Assembly (NCBI GenBank): GCA_030549495.1
Contig: JAUIRK010000446.1
Coordinates: 1 to 64,000, forward strand
Origin: Nectonema munidae
Taxonomy: Eukaryota; Nematomorpha; Nectonematoida; Nectonematidae
DNA: 64,000 nt
Reading direction: 5' to 3'
Numbering within the stretch: the first letter of the stretch is position 1; each line of letters starts with the position of its first letter. This document shows, piece by piece, positions 11,240-23,400 of the stretch. The notes under the pieces were generated by a model. That model did not search any database and was not told the origin of the DNA. It worked only from the letters and a program-made list of their open reading frames with translations. The position numbers were made by a program, and so were the translations under genes.

Positions 11240-12810
11240 ATCCTGTGTTATGATTAGGGCAGATAAAAATTGACCTAAAAACTTTTTAAATATTGACTTT
11301 ATGGAAAAAAAAATTGATTTTATGGTAAAAAAATTGACCTTTCTTTTATAACTTTTTTTGTCTAGTCTTCAAAGATATATATAGGTATAATAAAGTTTTT
11401 TTTTAAATTATTTAGAACTATTATAATAAAACATGAAATAGTTAATGTTATGGGGAGAAAAATTTCTGTCTTTAGTCAGAAGCTTTTTAGCATTGAAAAA
11501 GATCTTTCGACGGCACATGCTTGACAGTTCTGAAGCAGTAGGTAAGTACTGGGTGAAATATTTTCCATTTTTCAAACTTTTAAAAAGTCACTATTTTCAA
11601 GCCTTTTTTTAAAATAATTTTTGATTTTACACTCATTTTCAGTAAAGTGAATGGAACATAAATTTGCTTTGCATCCAATACTAAAAGACAAATATTTAAT
11701 TTTTTGAATAATTTCTGTCAAATTGTAATCATTTTGCTTAATTTTTACGAGTTGTTCATAAAGTGACGAATTGTTAACACTTTTTTTGGCATTTTGAATC
11801 AAAACACTATCTTTGCTTTTGAAAGAATTAGCAATTCTTTGACTTCTGGTAATTTATTAGAGTAATAGGAAGCCGCTTCTAGCCAACTTGCCCATCTTGT
11901 TATAATTGGTGTTGGATGGAAACCAATCTCTCTAAATGCAGCTTTTCTATTTTTATTTTTAATTGTTGCAAGTTTCATGTTACTTATGAGCTCATCTACT
12001 TCTTTATAGAAAGATTTAACTTTCATTGCACAATTGTGAATTAAATGTGCGAATCATGTAATATGAAAAAATTAGAATGCACAATTTTCAATATTCGGTC
12101 AGCTGCTAAATTATATTTAGCAGCATCGGTTAAAAACAACAAAAAGTTCTCTTTTTTAACGTTAAACTCCCAAAACACAAACAATTCTTTTCGAGTCAAC
12201 ATTCTCTTCAAATCGTATACACTTGACAAGCCATTCTTTGAAACCAGGTTTTTACTAGTTTCTGAGAAAAATATTTTGATTGAAGGATGTGAAAGCTTAT
12301 ATAAAGGGATGTTTGCTTCTAAAAAGCATCTTATCAAATTTCGAGAAAATTCCTTATCAGCTGGTTCTAAGTAGTTTTGAATTATACTTGTGCTAGATGA
12401 ACTTGGTAAACCAAGCTGGTGCTTTTTTTGACTTTCTGTGGTTTTCAATTAAAATTTTTTTTTCATGATTGACAATCACGTTGCAAATTAGGAAATTGTA
12501 AATTCATGAGGATACTTGTTGACCAGTATCCCAATTTTAGTTGATTTACTTTTTGCCACTTTCGGCATGCTTTGACGTAATTGATTATAATTGGGAGCTG
12601 TTGTTTAAAACGTATGAGTAAATTCAAAGCTTTAAATCTAAAAACGATAAAACTACAAAATAGTTTATAATTTTTTTTCATAAATATTGACTTTATGAAA
12701 AAAAATTGACTTTATTGGCCTAAAAAAATTGAAATATATGAACAAACTTGCTAAATAAAAAGATTTGAAAACATTTTTTTCAAATTGACTTTATTCGCCG
12801 CAGTTTCATT
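11240..12810 (-). pseudogene. Decayed hAT transposase
   Basis: Minus-strand frames carry ordered hAT pieces: a linker with Phe-Leu-Glu-Ala-Asn-Ile-Pro-Leu (near 12,300), Phe-Leu-Thr-Asp-Ala-Ala-Lys-Tyr (near 12,120; the Asp is a catalytic candidate), Val-Asp-Glu-Leu-Ile-Ser-Asn (near 11,990) and Pro-Ile-Ile-Thr-Arg-Trp-Ala-Ser-Trp-Leu-Glu-Ala (near 11,890), a signature of the CGGBP1-like hAT group. The middle of the catalytic domain, including its first Asp, is deleted between about 12,170 and 12,250, and the pieces lie in different frames. Similar AT-rich motifs (ATTGACTTTAT) near both edges hint at subterminal repeats; no clean target duplication was found. Confidence 0.75.
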
Positions 12811-13254
12811 GTGTGCCAAACTGAAGGTTTGGTTGAATATGTTTGATAATATTCTATCATCAATCACCTTCTTTTATACATATACGTTTATTATTGCGAC
12901 CCTTTAAAATTTTGTTGATACTGGACTCCGTTTTCTCCGTTGATATAGAATCAGAAAATTAATTAAAAAAGTATTTATTTTTTAAATTTCTTATTTTATG
13001 TTTAATCAGATTTCTTAGAGAAATATATTTCCTTTTTATTATTGCATTCATGCCTTTTTGTATTTATAAAAGTCTATCCCTAGATTTAATCAGTTTTAAA
13101 ACTTCTATTATACAAAAATTCAGCTTAAAAGTTGAAGGTCAACACTCAAACGCTCAATTAAACACACACATATTTCATTTTGATAAACAAAATAATTTAA
13201 ATGATACTTTTCTACAAATTTTTTTTTAAATTGAAAACTTTATCGAAAGAAACA
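12811..13254. other. No gene seen
   Basis: AT-rich spacer between the hAT relic and the 13.3-kb repeat; no open frame or repeat recognised. Confidence 0.4.
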
Positions 13255-13530
13255 AATGGAGCTTTGAGGAGATAAAATGTCTGTGGTGTATGTGATTTGA
13301 TATACTTTACTGATGTTACACTTTATGCCATCAGTTAGAGCTAAGAGTGAACATCTTATAAATTATAGGATTTTTTACTGCAATTTTACAAGTTATCCTG
13401 CAATGACCTTCAGTACTAATATTGCATTCACCATCGCCACACAGTAAGTTTTAAATAAATGATCCACGCTCCCAATTTATATGCAGCTCCTGCAAATCCG
13501 TGTGAAAGGGCGGCCTGGCTCAGGCTTCTA
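13255..13530. repeat. Interspersed repeat family R1, copy 1
   Basis: About 270 bp resembling 24,875-25,135 over its whole length: both contain a TACTGAT..ACACTTTAT core, a CATCTTA-AAATTATA segment, TTTTACAAG, AGTA(A/G)(A/T)TTTTAAA.AAATGA and a GC-rich tail with a GGC(C/T)GG-like motif. Similarity by eye is around two thirds to three quarters. No coding potential; could be a SINE or a non-autonomous DNA element. Ends are not defined. Confidence 0.55.
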
Positions 13531-13796
13531 ATGCAGAGGTAGGCAAATGCGGATTTTAGAGCCCTACGTAGTTTTTTTTTATAAAATCTTATAAAGTTAG
13601 ATTGTAATTACAGTAGACTTTTTTTTTGAGTATACATATAAATGTACGTTCTCATAGGCTTACAAGCGGCCATTTTTTTTTGACTTTTTAATTTAAAGTA
13701 GTGATAACATCAGATCTTTATTTCTCACTAAAATAAATTACAATAAAAAGATATGTTTTATTCATATAAAATCCTTCAAAATTTCTACAATCATCA

Positions 13797-15000
13797 TCAT
13801 GCAAAAAGTTCATCAAATAAATCGTCATTTACAGTTTCATCGTAAGGGTCCCAGTCAGAATCTGGTGAATCAACTTGGGCTTCGTCTTCATCTTCACTCT
13901 CATAAAGCAGATCATCCTCAGTGCCATCCATTGCATTAGAGATACCACATTTTTTGAATGACTTTACTATGCTCTCTGTTTTCACATTACCTCATGACTT
14001 TATCACAAACTCACACAAAACATACAATAATGCAGCACGCATAGCTCCACCTTTTGTAAATGATTTTTCTCCATGTAGCATCCAGTTGTTCCATTCATCT
14101 CTCACATTATCTTTAAATGGTTTATTTAAAATTACGTCTAATGGTTGGAGTAAGGAGATCAAACTACCAGATATAACTGCTATATCAGTATTAGTTCGTG
14201 ATAATCTGGCTTTAGAATTCTCTGCTATGTGGCTGCGAAACATGTCCCAAACCAATAGACTTCGTTCCTTTCTTATTCCACATGCACGTCTGTTCCAAAC
14301 GTTTTCTATCCACAATTTTACGCCTTTTTCATCCATCCAGCTTTTTTTATGTAAGTATTTATTTTAGGTTTAGTTTTTCGCTTAAAAATTATTATGGGCT
14401 TCAGTTTCGTTCCATCAGCCATGAAAGATAAAACGACCGAAAATCTTGTCTTTTCATAGCCTTTACCTCTAATGTGCACGGTTTTTGTGCCTTTTATATC
14501 AACAGTTCTGTCACCCACCATATCAAAGTTTAATGGGGTCTCATCCATGTTTCTGATACATGACAGAAGATACTGATGTTTTTGCCTCATCCCAATAACA
14601 AATCGATGAAAACTGGTAACTTTATCTGCAAGGTCTCTTGGTAGCTTTTGAGCAATTTTCGTTTTTTGGAGTATGACAAGGTTCTTTCTATTCATGAAAC
14701 GACTACATCAGCCAACTGTTGCTTTAAAGTCCTTACGTTCGTCTTTGTTGGCTTTTGCCTATTTTAATGCATATCTTATTTTATTTCGTGTTACTATGAA
14801 TCCATACTGCTTCTCATCGCGCATTTGTTTCGGCATGTTTCTTAACTTATCTCCATTCTTTCTCCAGTCTCTTACTAAATTCTCGTCCACATCAAAAGTT
14901 CTCGCTGAAGCACAGTTATTTGAATCCTTGGCAACTTCAATTACTTTTAGTTTAAAACTTGCTTTGTATTTTCTTTGTTTTGTTGGCGGCTTCATGGGTA
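13797..15000 (-). pseudogene. pogo-type (Tc1/mariner superfamily) transposase
   Basis: Minus strand, N to C: a CENP-B-like helix-turn-helix with Val-Arg-Asp-Trp-Arg-Lys (about 14,995-14,760), then Arg-Asn-Met-Asp-Glu-Thr-Pro (first catalytic Asp, near 14,560), Asp-Gly-Thr-Lys-Leu-Lys-Pro, Val-Trp-Asp-Met-Phe-Arg-Ser-His (second Asp, near 14,245), Gln-Pro-Leu-Asp-Val (third Asp, near 14,140), and an acidic C terminus typical of the group (13,797-13,985). Nearly full length. It is broken by one frameshift near 14,335 and by three in-frame stops near 14,757, 14,709 and 13,993, each standing where related proteins have tryptophan. The catalytic triad itself is intact. Confidence 0.88.
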
Positions 15001-15218
15001 GCTTAAGTATAAAAAATATTTAAAGAATTTTATCTGGTTAGTAGGAGAGTTAGGAACAGACTGAATTAGAGAGAAAAAGAAGTGAAAGTATATGAATATG
15101 TAAACTATAGGGATTTATGTTAATACTACCTTATATATTATTTCATATTGTAAATAGAACAAGATTTGTAATAACATACCGGTGGTCTTTAATTAATGCC
15201 CGGTCTTTTATATATGGT

Positions 15219-15326
15219 AACTTTTACACTGCTGTTTAGGCTAGCCGATAACATAGGCGAGTTTCGTATTTCAACTTTTACACTTGTGCTAGAGCTAGCC
15301 GATAATTTAGGCGAATTCTCAATTTT
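15219..15326. repeat. Two tandem 54-bp units upstream of the pogo gene
   Basis: Copies 15,219-15,272 and 15,273-15,326 share AACTTTTACACT, GCTAGCCGATAA and TAGGCGA in the same spacing. They lie about 220 bp 5' of the pogo start, where subterminal transposase-binding repeats would be expected. Their role is inferred from position only. Confidence 0.7.
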
Positions 15327-15384
15327 AGAGGTCGACTTATACCTCAGATATTAACAAAAATCATAAAAAATACTCTCATTCGTG

Positions 15385-15590
15385 AAATAGAAGAGGGGGG
15401 GGGGGTTAAATAATTTTAACTGTTAAAAAAATTGGATCAATGAATTTATTTTTATACAAGTTATATAAAAAAATTGTTACTAAAATATTTTCAAGTATGA
15501 AATTGTAGCTATGATAAAGGCTAATCCAGCGATGGTGAAATAGAAAAAACAATTAGGAACTAAAACTCTCGGGCTTCACTACTATTTTGC
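15385..15590. repeat. Relic of the hAT MITE family found at 25.8 kb
   Basis: This stretch is the reverse complement of about 25,860-26,050: a poly-G run, TTAAATAATTTTAACTG, a TTATATAA core, CAAGTATGAAATTGT, GCGATGGTGAAAT and TTAGGA(A/G)CTAAAAC appear in order. The terminal repeats are eroded in this copy. Non-coding. Confidence 0.75.
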
Positions 15591-15599
15591 CCTTCGAAT

Positions 15600-17620
15600 C
15601 AACCTAAATAACTTCCTAAACAGCGGTTAGAATACTGAGTCATTGTAAACATTTCTGCCAACGAATAGACTCACATCATTTGGAAATGGTGAAGGAAGAA
15701 AAAGACCTTACAATCATAATCAATTACATTTAATATCCATATATTTCAAGACTTCTTTTAAAACAATTCTATCACTTTATCAGCCAAAATGAATATCAGT
15801 CCTTTTAGCCTCTCTTCCTTTATTGGCTAACTATACAACTGTTATTAAGCAATTGATGTATTTACATGTTGGGACAGAACTTGTTGTAGTCAGTACAGAA
15901 GCTTGTATCATCGCACTTCATAATTTGTTATTTAGACTCTAGGGCAGCGTTTATCATGACGGATTCTTCCGAATCCTAGGCGTTTACAAAATGTTTTCGG
16001 AGATTTCGCTTAAAAACAGATAAACTTATTTTAATTTTCTCGATTGAAATGTTTCTATAACAAACTATTTTATTTTTGAACATTGCTTTTTAAATTTTTT
16101 AAATATATTTACATTTCTTTATTTATGATTAAAATTGTCTTAATTAATGTAATAGCTGAAAATATTATTAAAATTTTAACCAGTGTTATTAATAGGTTAT
16201 TTTAAATAATTATTGGTATATATTTTTTGTTATATAAAAAAGTTTAATTACAATTTGCATTTTTTTAAGTTTGTGGTTCAAGGGACGTTGTGTAGTTAAA
16301 AGTATATTTACTCATAGAAGTTTAGAGCTTTCACTTCTATAATAATTCTTTCTGTACTCGCTAGCGTGAATGCAGATACAATTCTTCATTCACCTAGAAT
16401 ATTTAGCAATTTTCAGCTTTAAGCAAAATTTTTAGAATGATAAAATTTAAACACAATTATATAAAATATAATTGCTAAAAATTAAATTTTATTCGATTTT
16501 TGTTCTTTTATTTGGGATCTCTCTTTTACTTTCAAAGTAATTTCTCTATTTTCTTTCGATTTCAAAGACAGTGAAAAGGTGACTTAATAAAATTTTGAGT
16601 ATTGACTAATAACTAATCCAAACTTATAAGTTAGTAATTTTAGCAACTAATTAACTAACTAAAAATAAATAATATGAAGATAATTTTTTATTGAAAAAAT
16701 ATATATATATTTATTTATCTCTTATAACCTCAAGAGGTTGGACAGGGAAGACAACCTACTTTCTATTCACTAGACACTATATATACCAGTCACATAAGTA
16801 TAAATATAATAGGCAACCCCCTATAATTTTTAGTCACGATAACTTATTTTATAGCTGCATTTATCTGTGTACATGCTTTGAAATAAATAAAAGTGAATCA
16901 ACTTTGTCAACTATTTATAAGAAAATTATTTGCCTTTTATTTTAATATATAAATAAATGAGGAGACATTTCCATGAAAAACATCATTTTTTGAAAAAATT
17001 TGATACACGTAAACTTATAATTTATTTGAGTTATATTTTAATGGAATGTAAAATTATTTGTGAAGTATTATATCCTAGTGTTAGAGAAAACGAAAATTAA
17101 TGTTTTTATAAAGAACTATATTTAATTTGATCATATTAAATAGATTTTGTCAATCTTAGAAGTATCAATGTACAGTAGAATCTTACTCAGAATTTGTCTG
17201 GAGAGACAAAAACTTCAACACAAGCGAGGTTTGAACAGCTGAAGTTTGAAAATTTTCCCAAACAAGATTTTCAAAGTATTCGAATAAAATTTTGGATAAT
17301 ATAAATTAAAGAAACAAATTTATTTTGACTAAATATATATTATAAACATTTTTTACATGTGGAATATTTTATTTCAATTTGCATTTTACCAAACACGCAT
17401 GTCACGATGGATATAAATGCATTTCAATCACTTCAAAATTTTGATGAAGTGTTAGATGCACACGTTTTCTTTTTTCTTGAGGCATAACAAACTTTATATA
17501 AAAAAATATACAACTTAAAAAGTTATATTATGGTAGCTGAAGTTCATTTTTGGCAAGTGGATATCATTATTTGTAACAGCCAATTATTGAAAGCGATGTA
17601 TATTTCATATGACAAACATG
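15600..17620. other. No gene seen
   Basis: AT-rich, with a short (AT)n tract near 16,700 and an open frame at 16,691-16,945 that has low-complexity composition and no family signature. Confidence 0.4.
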
Positions 17621-17863
17621 CAGTAGCGTATTCAGAAAATTATTTAAGGGTGGAAGGCTTTAAAAATAATCATCATAATTAGGCATTAATGAACTTAGAC
17701 TTTTCAAAGATAGTTTTTTATATTGAATTTCTAATATATATCTAGTTACAGACGAGATAACTATTTCAAATAAACAGGAATGCAAACAAATATAAAAGAT
17801 AAATACTTCATTTTAAGAAAGGGGGTATGGCATAATGCCCCCACCCCCCTGAATACGTCACTG
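17621..17863. mobile_element. hAT MITE family M1, copy 1
   Basis: 243 bp with inverted ends CAGTAGCGTATTCAG and CTGAATACGTCACTG. Flanks CAAACATG and CACACATA agree at 6 of 8 positions, fitting an aged 8-bp hAT target duplication. The interior matches 19,957-20,219 over its length, including a G/C-run pair near the right end. Non-coding. Confidence 0.85.
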
Positions 17864-19064
17864 CACACATACACACCCTAGAATATAATTTAACACATTA
17901 TCATACGTGATATTATACTTAAATCAGATAATGATTATCTATGCAGAATAGTATCAAACAACCGTGATAAATTGCACCACAACAAACAATCGTAGACACA
18001 TTATTAAGGATAAAAAACAAACCAAAAACATGAAAACTAAAGTCGTACGTGAGAGTTTAGATGAGTTGTTCAAGAGAGGTAAATCTAATGAAAATATTCG
18101 AGGTGCATAAAAATAAAGTCTTATTTTGAAGGAGGTTTTATCTTAGAGGCATCATATCTAAGAGAGGTTTATATAAGCTAAGTCATTTTAGATATACTGT
18201 AAAACCTGCACTAATGAACAAACACCTTTAAACAGTAAAAACTCTTTCAAAGTCACAATGTATTCCTTCAAACTAACGTAGCCTCTATATAGTTAACACT
18301 TTTATTGAATCATTTCCTAGGATCTTCAATGTAGAGAGACTTCACTGTATTAATATAAATATTAGAATGTCTAAAAAATATAGAAACTATGAACCATGAA
18401 GAATATTTAAGATATTTCTAAGAATGAATAAATCTTTACTATTTCTCTTTGCAAAAGGAAGCGTGTCTTAACTCCTATCTAGCTTTTCAATAATCGTCTG
18501 TTTTTTTCACTGAATTTTTAAATAACTTTTTATTTTATGAAACACTAGTACTCCACTAAGGCTGAAAGCGTTAAAACATCCTTTAAATTTCGTTAGCCGA
18601 TTTATGCCGACGACAGGCGAATGAAAAGCATACTAATTATAACGAAAAAAGCTATCGCCTGAGTTCCTTTAAAGAAATAATCGGGATTAATTAGGTCAAA
18701 TTTTTTCATTTTAAATCTTAATTGAACTAGTATTTCTAAAAATCTATTCATCAATAAATAAATAATAAAACAACCAATAACACAAAATGATAAGTTAATC
18801 AATTTTTACTATATAATTAAAAAAGGTAATTATAAGACTCTTTCAATGCCATGTTAAAAGAAAGAAAATCGATTAAAAGGCCCTTATTGAAAATCGATTA
18901 AAAGGCACTTGTTATATAAAATATAAAGTAAAAATGTAAAGAAACATCAAGATCCAACAAAAAAACTTTACTTACATAATTCAATTCTACAATAAAAACT
19001 TTGTGTATATTGAAGATGTGATTTTTATGTACAAAGACTAGTAGTGGAGAGTAAGGTCGTGAAG
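17864..19064. other. Region 3' of EXTL3; no gene seen
   Basis: AT-rich with no recognised gene. The EXTL3 3' UTR must lie at its right end, but I cannot fix the poly(A) site: several AATAAA-like words exist on the minus strand. Confidence 0.4.
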
Positions 19065-20445
19065 TTAAACAAACTCAAAGCATTTTTCTGTATTGGAAGG
19101 AAGCCTTGTTTTGTATAAAACTGAATCAGCTCTATACTGCGTATAAATTAGAGGATTGTAGCCGTAGACTTTACTGAAGTATTTTATGCATTGTGAGCGC
19201 TTGGAATAGTGATCCTTCTTCGCAAATAGAGATTGGTTAGTTTTCGTGAAGCTCCAGCGAAGCGTGACCTGTATGCGGTAAAAAAAAGCAACTTTGTTTA
19301 AAATGGAAACAAAGAAAGATATCGTACTTTGATCGGAGGCTTCTGGGAAATGTGTGCAACCAAGAAATTCATAGCGATATCTTCGCAGTTCATATTCTCT
19401 TCAACGTGTTTGAGAATCAGCTTATCCATATCAAAAGTGTAGACAAAGTAGTAGGCCTAGTCGCAATCAAAAAAATACATTGACACTTGAGGACCACAAT
19501 TTTGAAGACTAATCGTTTGCTTTCTTTTTCACTGCAATTTTGTATGCTTAAAGTATACGATTTTCATTTTTTGCTATACTGATGGCATACTCGTCCTTAA
19601 AGGGTTAAATCGCAAAAGGTGAACTAAAAATCACAGTTTGTTTTGCACAAAGTATTGCAGTGGCTTTAGTTGAAATTTGTTTCCAGATCCATGACAGCTT
19701 TATCCGAACAATCAATTGTTTTATCAAGAGTTATTTATGTTCATGTAGGGAAGAAGATGTTGCAGTGAGTGTAAAAAAAATAAAATGGGTAGACGAAAGT
19801 TATTCATGCGCTTATTTATTCAGGCTCATCTGTCACAGATAAGATTATTCACAAAATACAAAATTTAATACGCAAATAGCAAAGTATATAAACTATAGAG
19901 CCGTGATTAAAAATGTGAGAAATTATTCAACGCTTTCATATACCCTTCCTTATACACAGTGGCGTATACAGAAAATTTATTTAGGGAGGCCTTCAAAAAT
20001 TTCAGGGGGGGGGGGGGGGCTCTTAAAAATATTCACCATAACTAGGTGCTTATTGTTAATGAAGTTTGATTTTAAAAAGGTAATTGGTATTGCATTGAAT
20101 TTTTAGGATATATAATTGCTGTTTACAAAAACTGCAAGGCAAACAAATATAAAAGATCAATTCTTAAATTTAAGAAAGGGGCCTATGACCCAATGCTCAA
20201 TTTCTTGAATACACCAATGCTTATATATATTCAATGCCAAAGATTCTCTTTACAAGTATACAATATTCTAATTCATCAAAACGAATGCCATAAAATATAT
20301 AATATTCTTTCATAAATATATTTTACTATCAGTGGTCCGGCAAGACCACTGATAGGGAAAAAAAAAAAAAAAAAAAATGTTTAAAAAATTTTTGGGAAAA
20401 AAAAAAGTATGTTTTTGGGGGAAAAATTATATATTTATTTTATTA

Positions 20446-20484
<39 letters not shown>

Positions 20485-23400
20485 CCAAAAAAAAAATAAT
20501 AAAAAAAAAAAAAATTTTTATTATAATAAAAAAAAAATCTCCCCTCCCCGCAAAACTTAGTATTCATCATACATACAGAATTCAAACTAAAAGCTTCTCA
20601 AGTTGAAGCCCTTCCTAGTGTTGAATGTAGACTCCAACAATTTTTCTAAACTTTTCTGAGTTCTGGGTTATTTCTGCACAAACCTGCACCCTAGCTAGTA
20701 GAGTATAGCCTACTCAAAGTAAATATAATATGTTGATAAGAGTTGGTCAAGAAAGAGACTAAAGTTTGAAAAATGGTAATTTAAGGGAAAAAGATAAGCT
20801 ACAGTGGAAAATACTTTCAGTGAAACATGGCCTTTAAAAATATTATTATTAATATTCTAATTCCGTATAATTTTATGTTTATTATTATCAATATCAATAT
20901 AAGAATTTCCATATGTTGCTTCCAATTTTAACCACTCGTTCTATGTTTTATTCAGAGGCGAACATCACCAAAATTTTGGAGTGTTTGTGAGAACTTTTTT
21001 TTATAATTTTCAAAATTTATTAGAAAAGAATTTTTATTCTATGAACACACAATTATTTTATTCCCCGACATTACACTTGCACTCTCAGCTGCCAATCTCA
21101 CCATACCTGCATGGATTTTATCAAAAGGAAATACCTTGTTTCTAATTGCAATCGCATCACTACATTCTAACTTAACAAGATAAAAAATCATTCAAATATG
21201 CATAGAGTCAAAGCAGAAACAAACTGATAATTCTTCATGTCCGCATTTATTTTTAGTAAACTATTAAGATTGAGATCATTGCTGATTCTTCAATCTCGTC
21301 TCTGATCCCTTGAATAACGCTTTGGGCTAGAACAAATTCTTCACATGATCGTGAATACAAATAATTGTGAGATTTATAGCTTTTCATGGCATCAACATTA
21401 TTGTTATCTGAAGGTACAATTTATAGCTATCATGAGCTTAATAAATTCCACAAATTTATCACAGTTCGATAAATCAGCAGTTTAATTATGCGAGTGATAG
21501 GGCATTTCAAATAGTTATGTTTTTGACGAAAATATGCTGACAAACACGATCGAAAATTCAATAAAGAGAACAGATTACGTCAGATTTTTTGTTTGTTTGA
21601 GACTTCCCTATTAGAAGATTGAGAGACAGTGATCACTACTAATAGCACGTAATATAGTCTTTATCCCTCATTATTGTTTTTCATTAGTTATTGAAACTGA
21701 TAGTTACAAATGCCCTTCAGATTTTGATGTTCTAATACTGAAAAAATAGAATGCGTAACAAAAAGCCTTATCGGGAGATATGCTATATTTTAACCAAGTG
21801 AAGGTTTTATACCATGACACTAAAAACGATCTCGTTTGTAAATCTTTGGGGAACAGAATTCTTGGATGAGTCAATTCAGTCAAAAATGTCTCTCTTCCGA
21901 AGACAATATGAGAAGGCTTGTTTTACAAGACTCATTTGTAATCAGACCTCGTTTATCGGACACTCGATTATTCTACAATCCCGCTCTCCGAAGCATTATT
22001 GAATTTAACAAATTTTACCAATGTTTTTCTCCCCGGTTATTCTGATATTCATACTCCGTCGAGAATATTTTTTTCACCAAACCAAATGCTCCCACGCCTA
22101 CCTGTATAATTTACTAGTTCGACAGACCAAGCATGTAATAGTATTTTTATGACACACGCATTTAACACTAGAAAAGCCAACATATTTTGCACCTAAAAAA
22201 GACATTGGGTTATATACGACCCTAACATAATAGAAGGACAAACATAAACCAATTTTTAAAATTTGGTATACAATTTTTGAAAAAAAAGTTAGTGGCTCTA
22301 TGCGATCCCATGGCTTTTATATTGTTAATTTACAGAATACGCAAATATCAATCCAGCTTTTGAGAGGTGAAAAGGCTGGCAGTGGATGAAATCATTTACC
22401 TGATAACTATAAACAAAAGAAGATATTGACACTCCAAAGAGTAATAATGATGAAACCACACCTTCATCTGATTCAGAAACAGCTAGACAGAAACTTTTCA
22501 GCGCCCTGGAGTTCATCAAGAGCGATATCGCTCATATGCCAATTCTCAACAAAAGTAAAAGATTTTTAAATATAGCATAAATATTGTGAATTTACATATA
22601 ATATAAATATTTCATTATGTTCTACTTTGTGTATTTTCATTGGGCGTGGAACCAGAAAACAGAATCACTATGGAAAGGTCTGAGACAAGATATCGATTTA
22701 TACAAAGAAAGACACGAGCTAAAAGATTTATCTCAACCCTTCCTCAAAGCAATTGTCAACAGGCCTGGCTCAACTCAAATATATTTGTCAGGTGGATTGA
22801 TTATTCTGTAGTGAGACACTTTGCAGCTTAAAATTAAATTTTAAAATGTATAGATGATAACATTTTTTAGCAACTAAATGTTACCAAACTAGACTAACAT
22901 AGAAAAACAAAGAATTAGCTTACATACTCTTCATATTTTACCTACGCATATATTCAGTTTGTAAAGTAAATTGTTTGAAAATACATTTATCACGTGGGTC
23001 TAGGAATTGACAAGTATGAAGTCATGAACTTAAATTTGTCCCTTTTAGGTCGAAACTCAAAGTCTAAAATATTTGGAAGAAAATTTGCTACAAACCTCAC
23101 ATTTATATGAACTAACTATTCCATTCCATAAGTGATAATGAAAGATTATACAGAAAATAATAGAAGTGAAAAATAAACTCGATACAAATTTAACGCACTA
23201 AATCTAATGAAAAGCAGACAATAAAGTTAACCTTGAATACTTTTACTGTACTCAGATGAGTAGATATGTACCTGATGGGTTAAAGCCAATTTTACCTAAA
23301 GTCAAATCCAGTATTTACCATTATCCACAATATCACAAAAGGCACTTTTAAAAACACAAATAAGTTCTATGAATAAAATTAGAATTATTTTCATACTTTT

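Noticed and set aside
20409-20606. Lysine/isoleucine-rich open frame
   Set aside because: It is the translation of A and T homopolymers in a suspect stretch.
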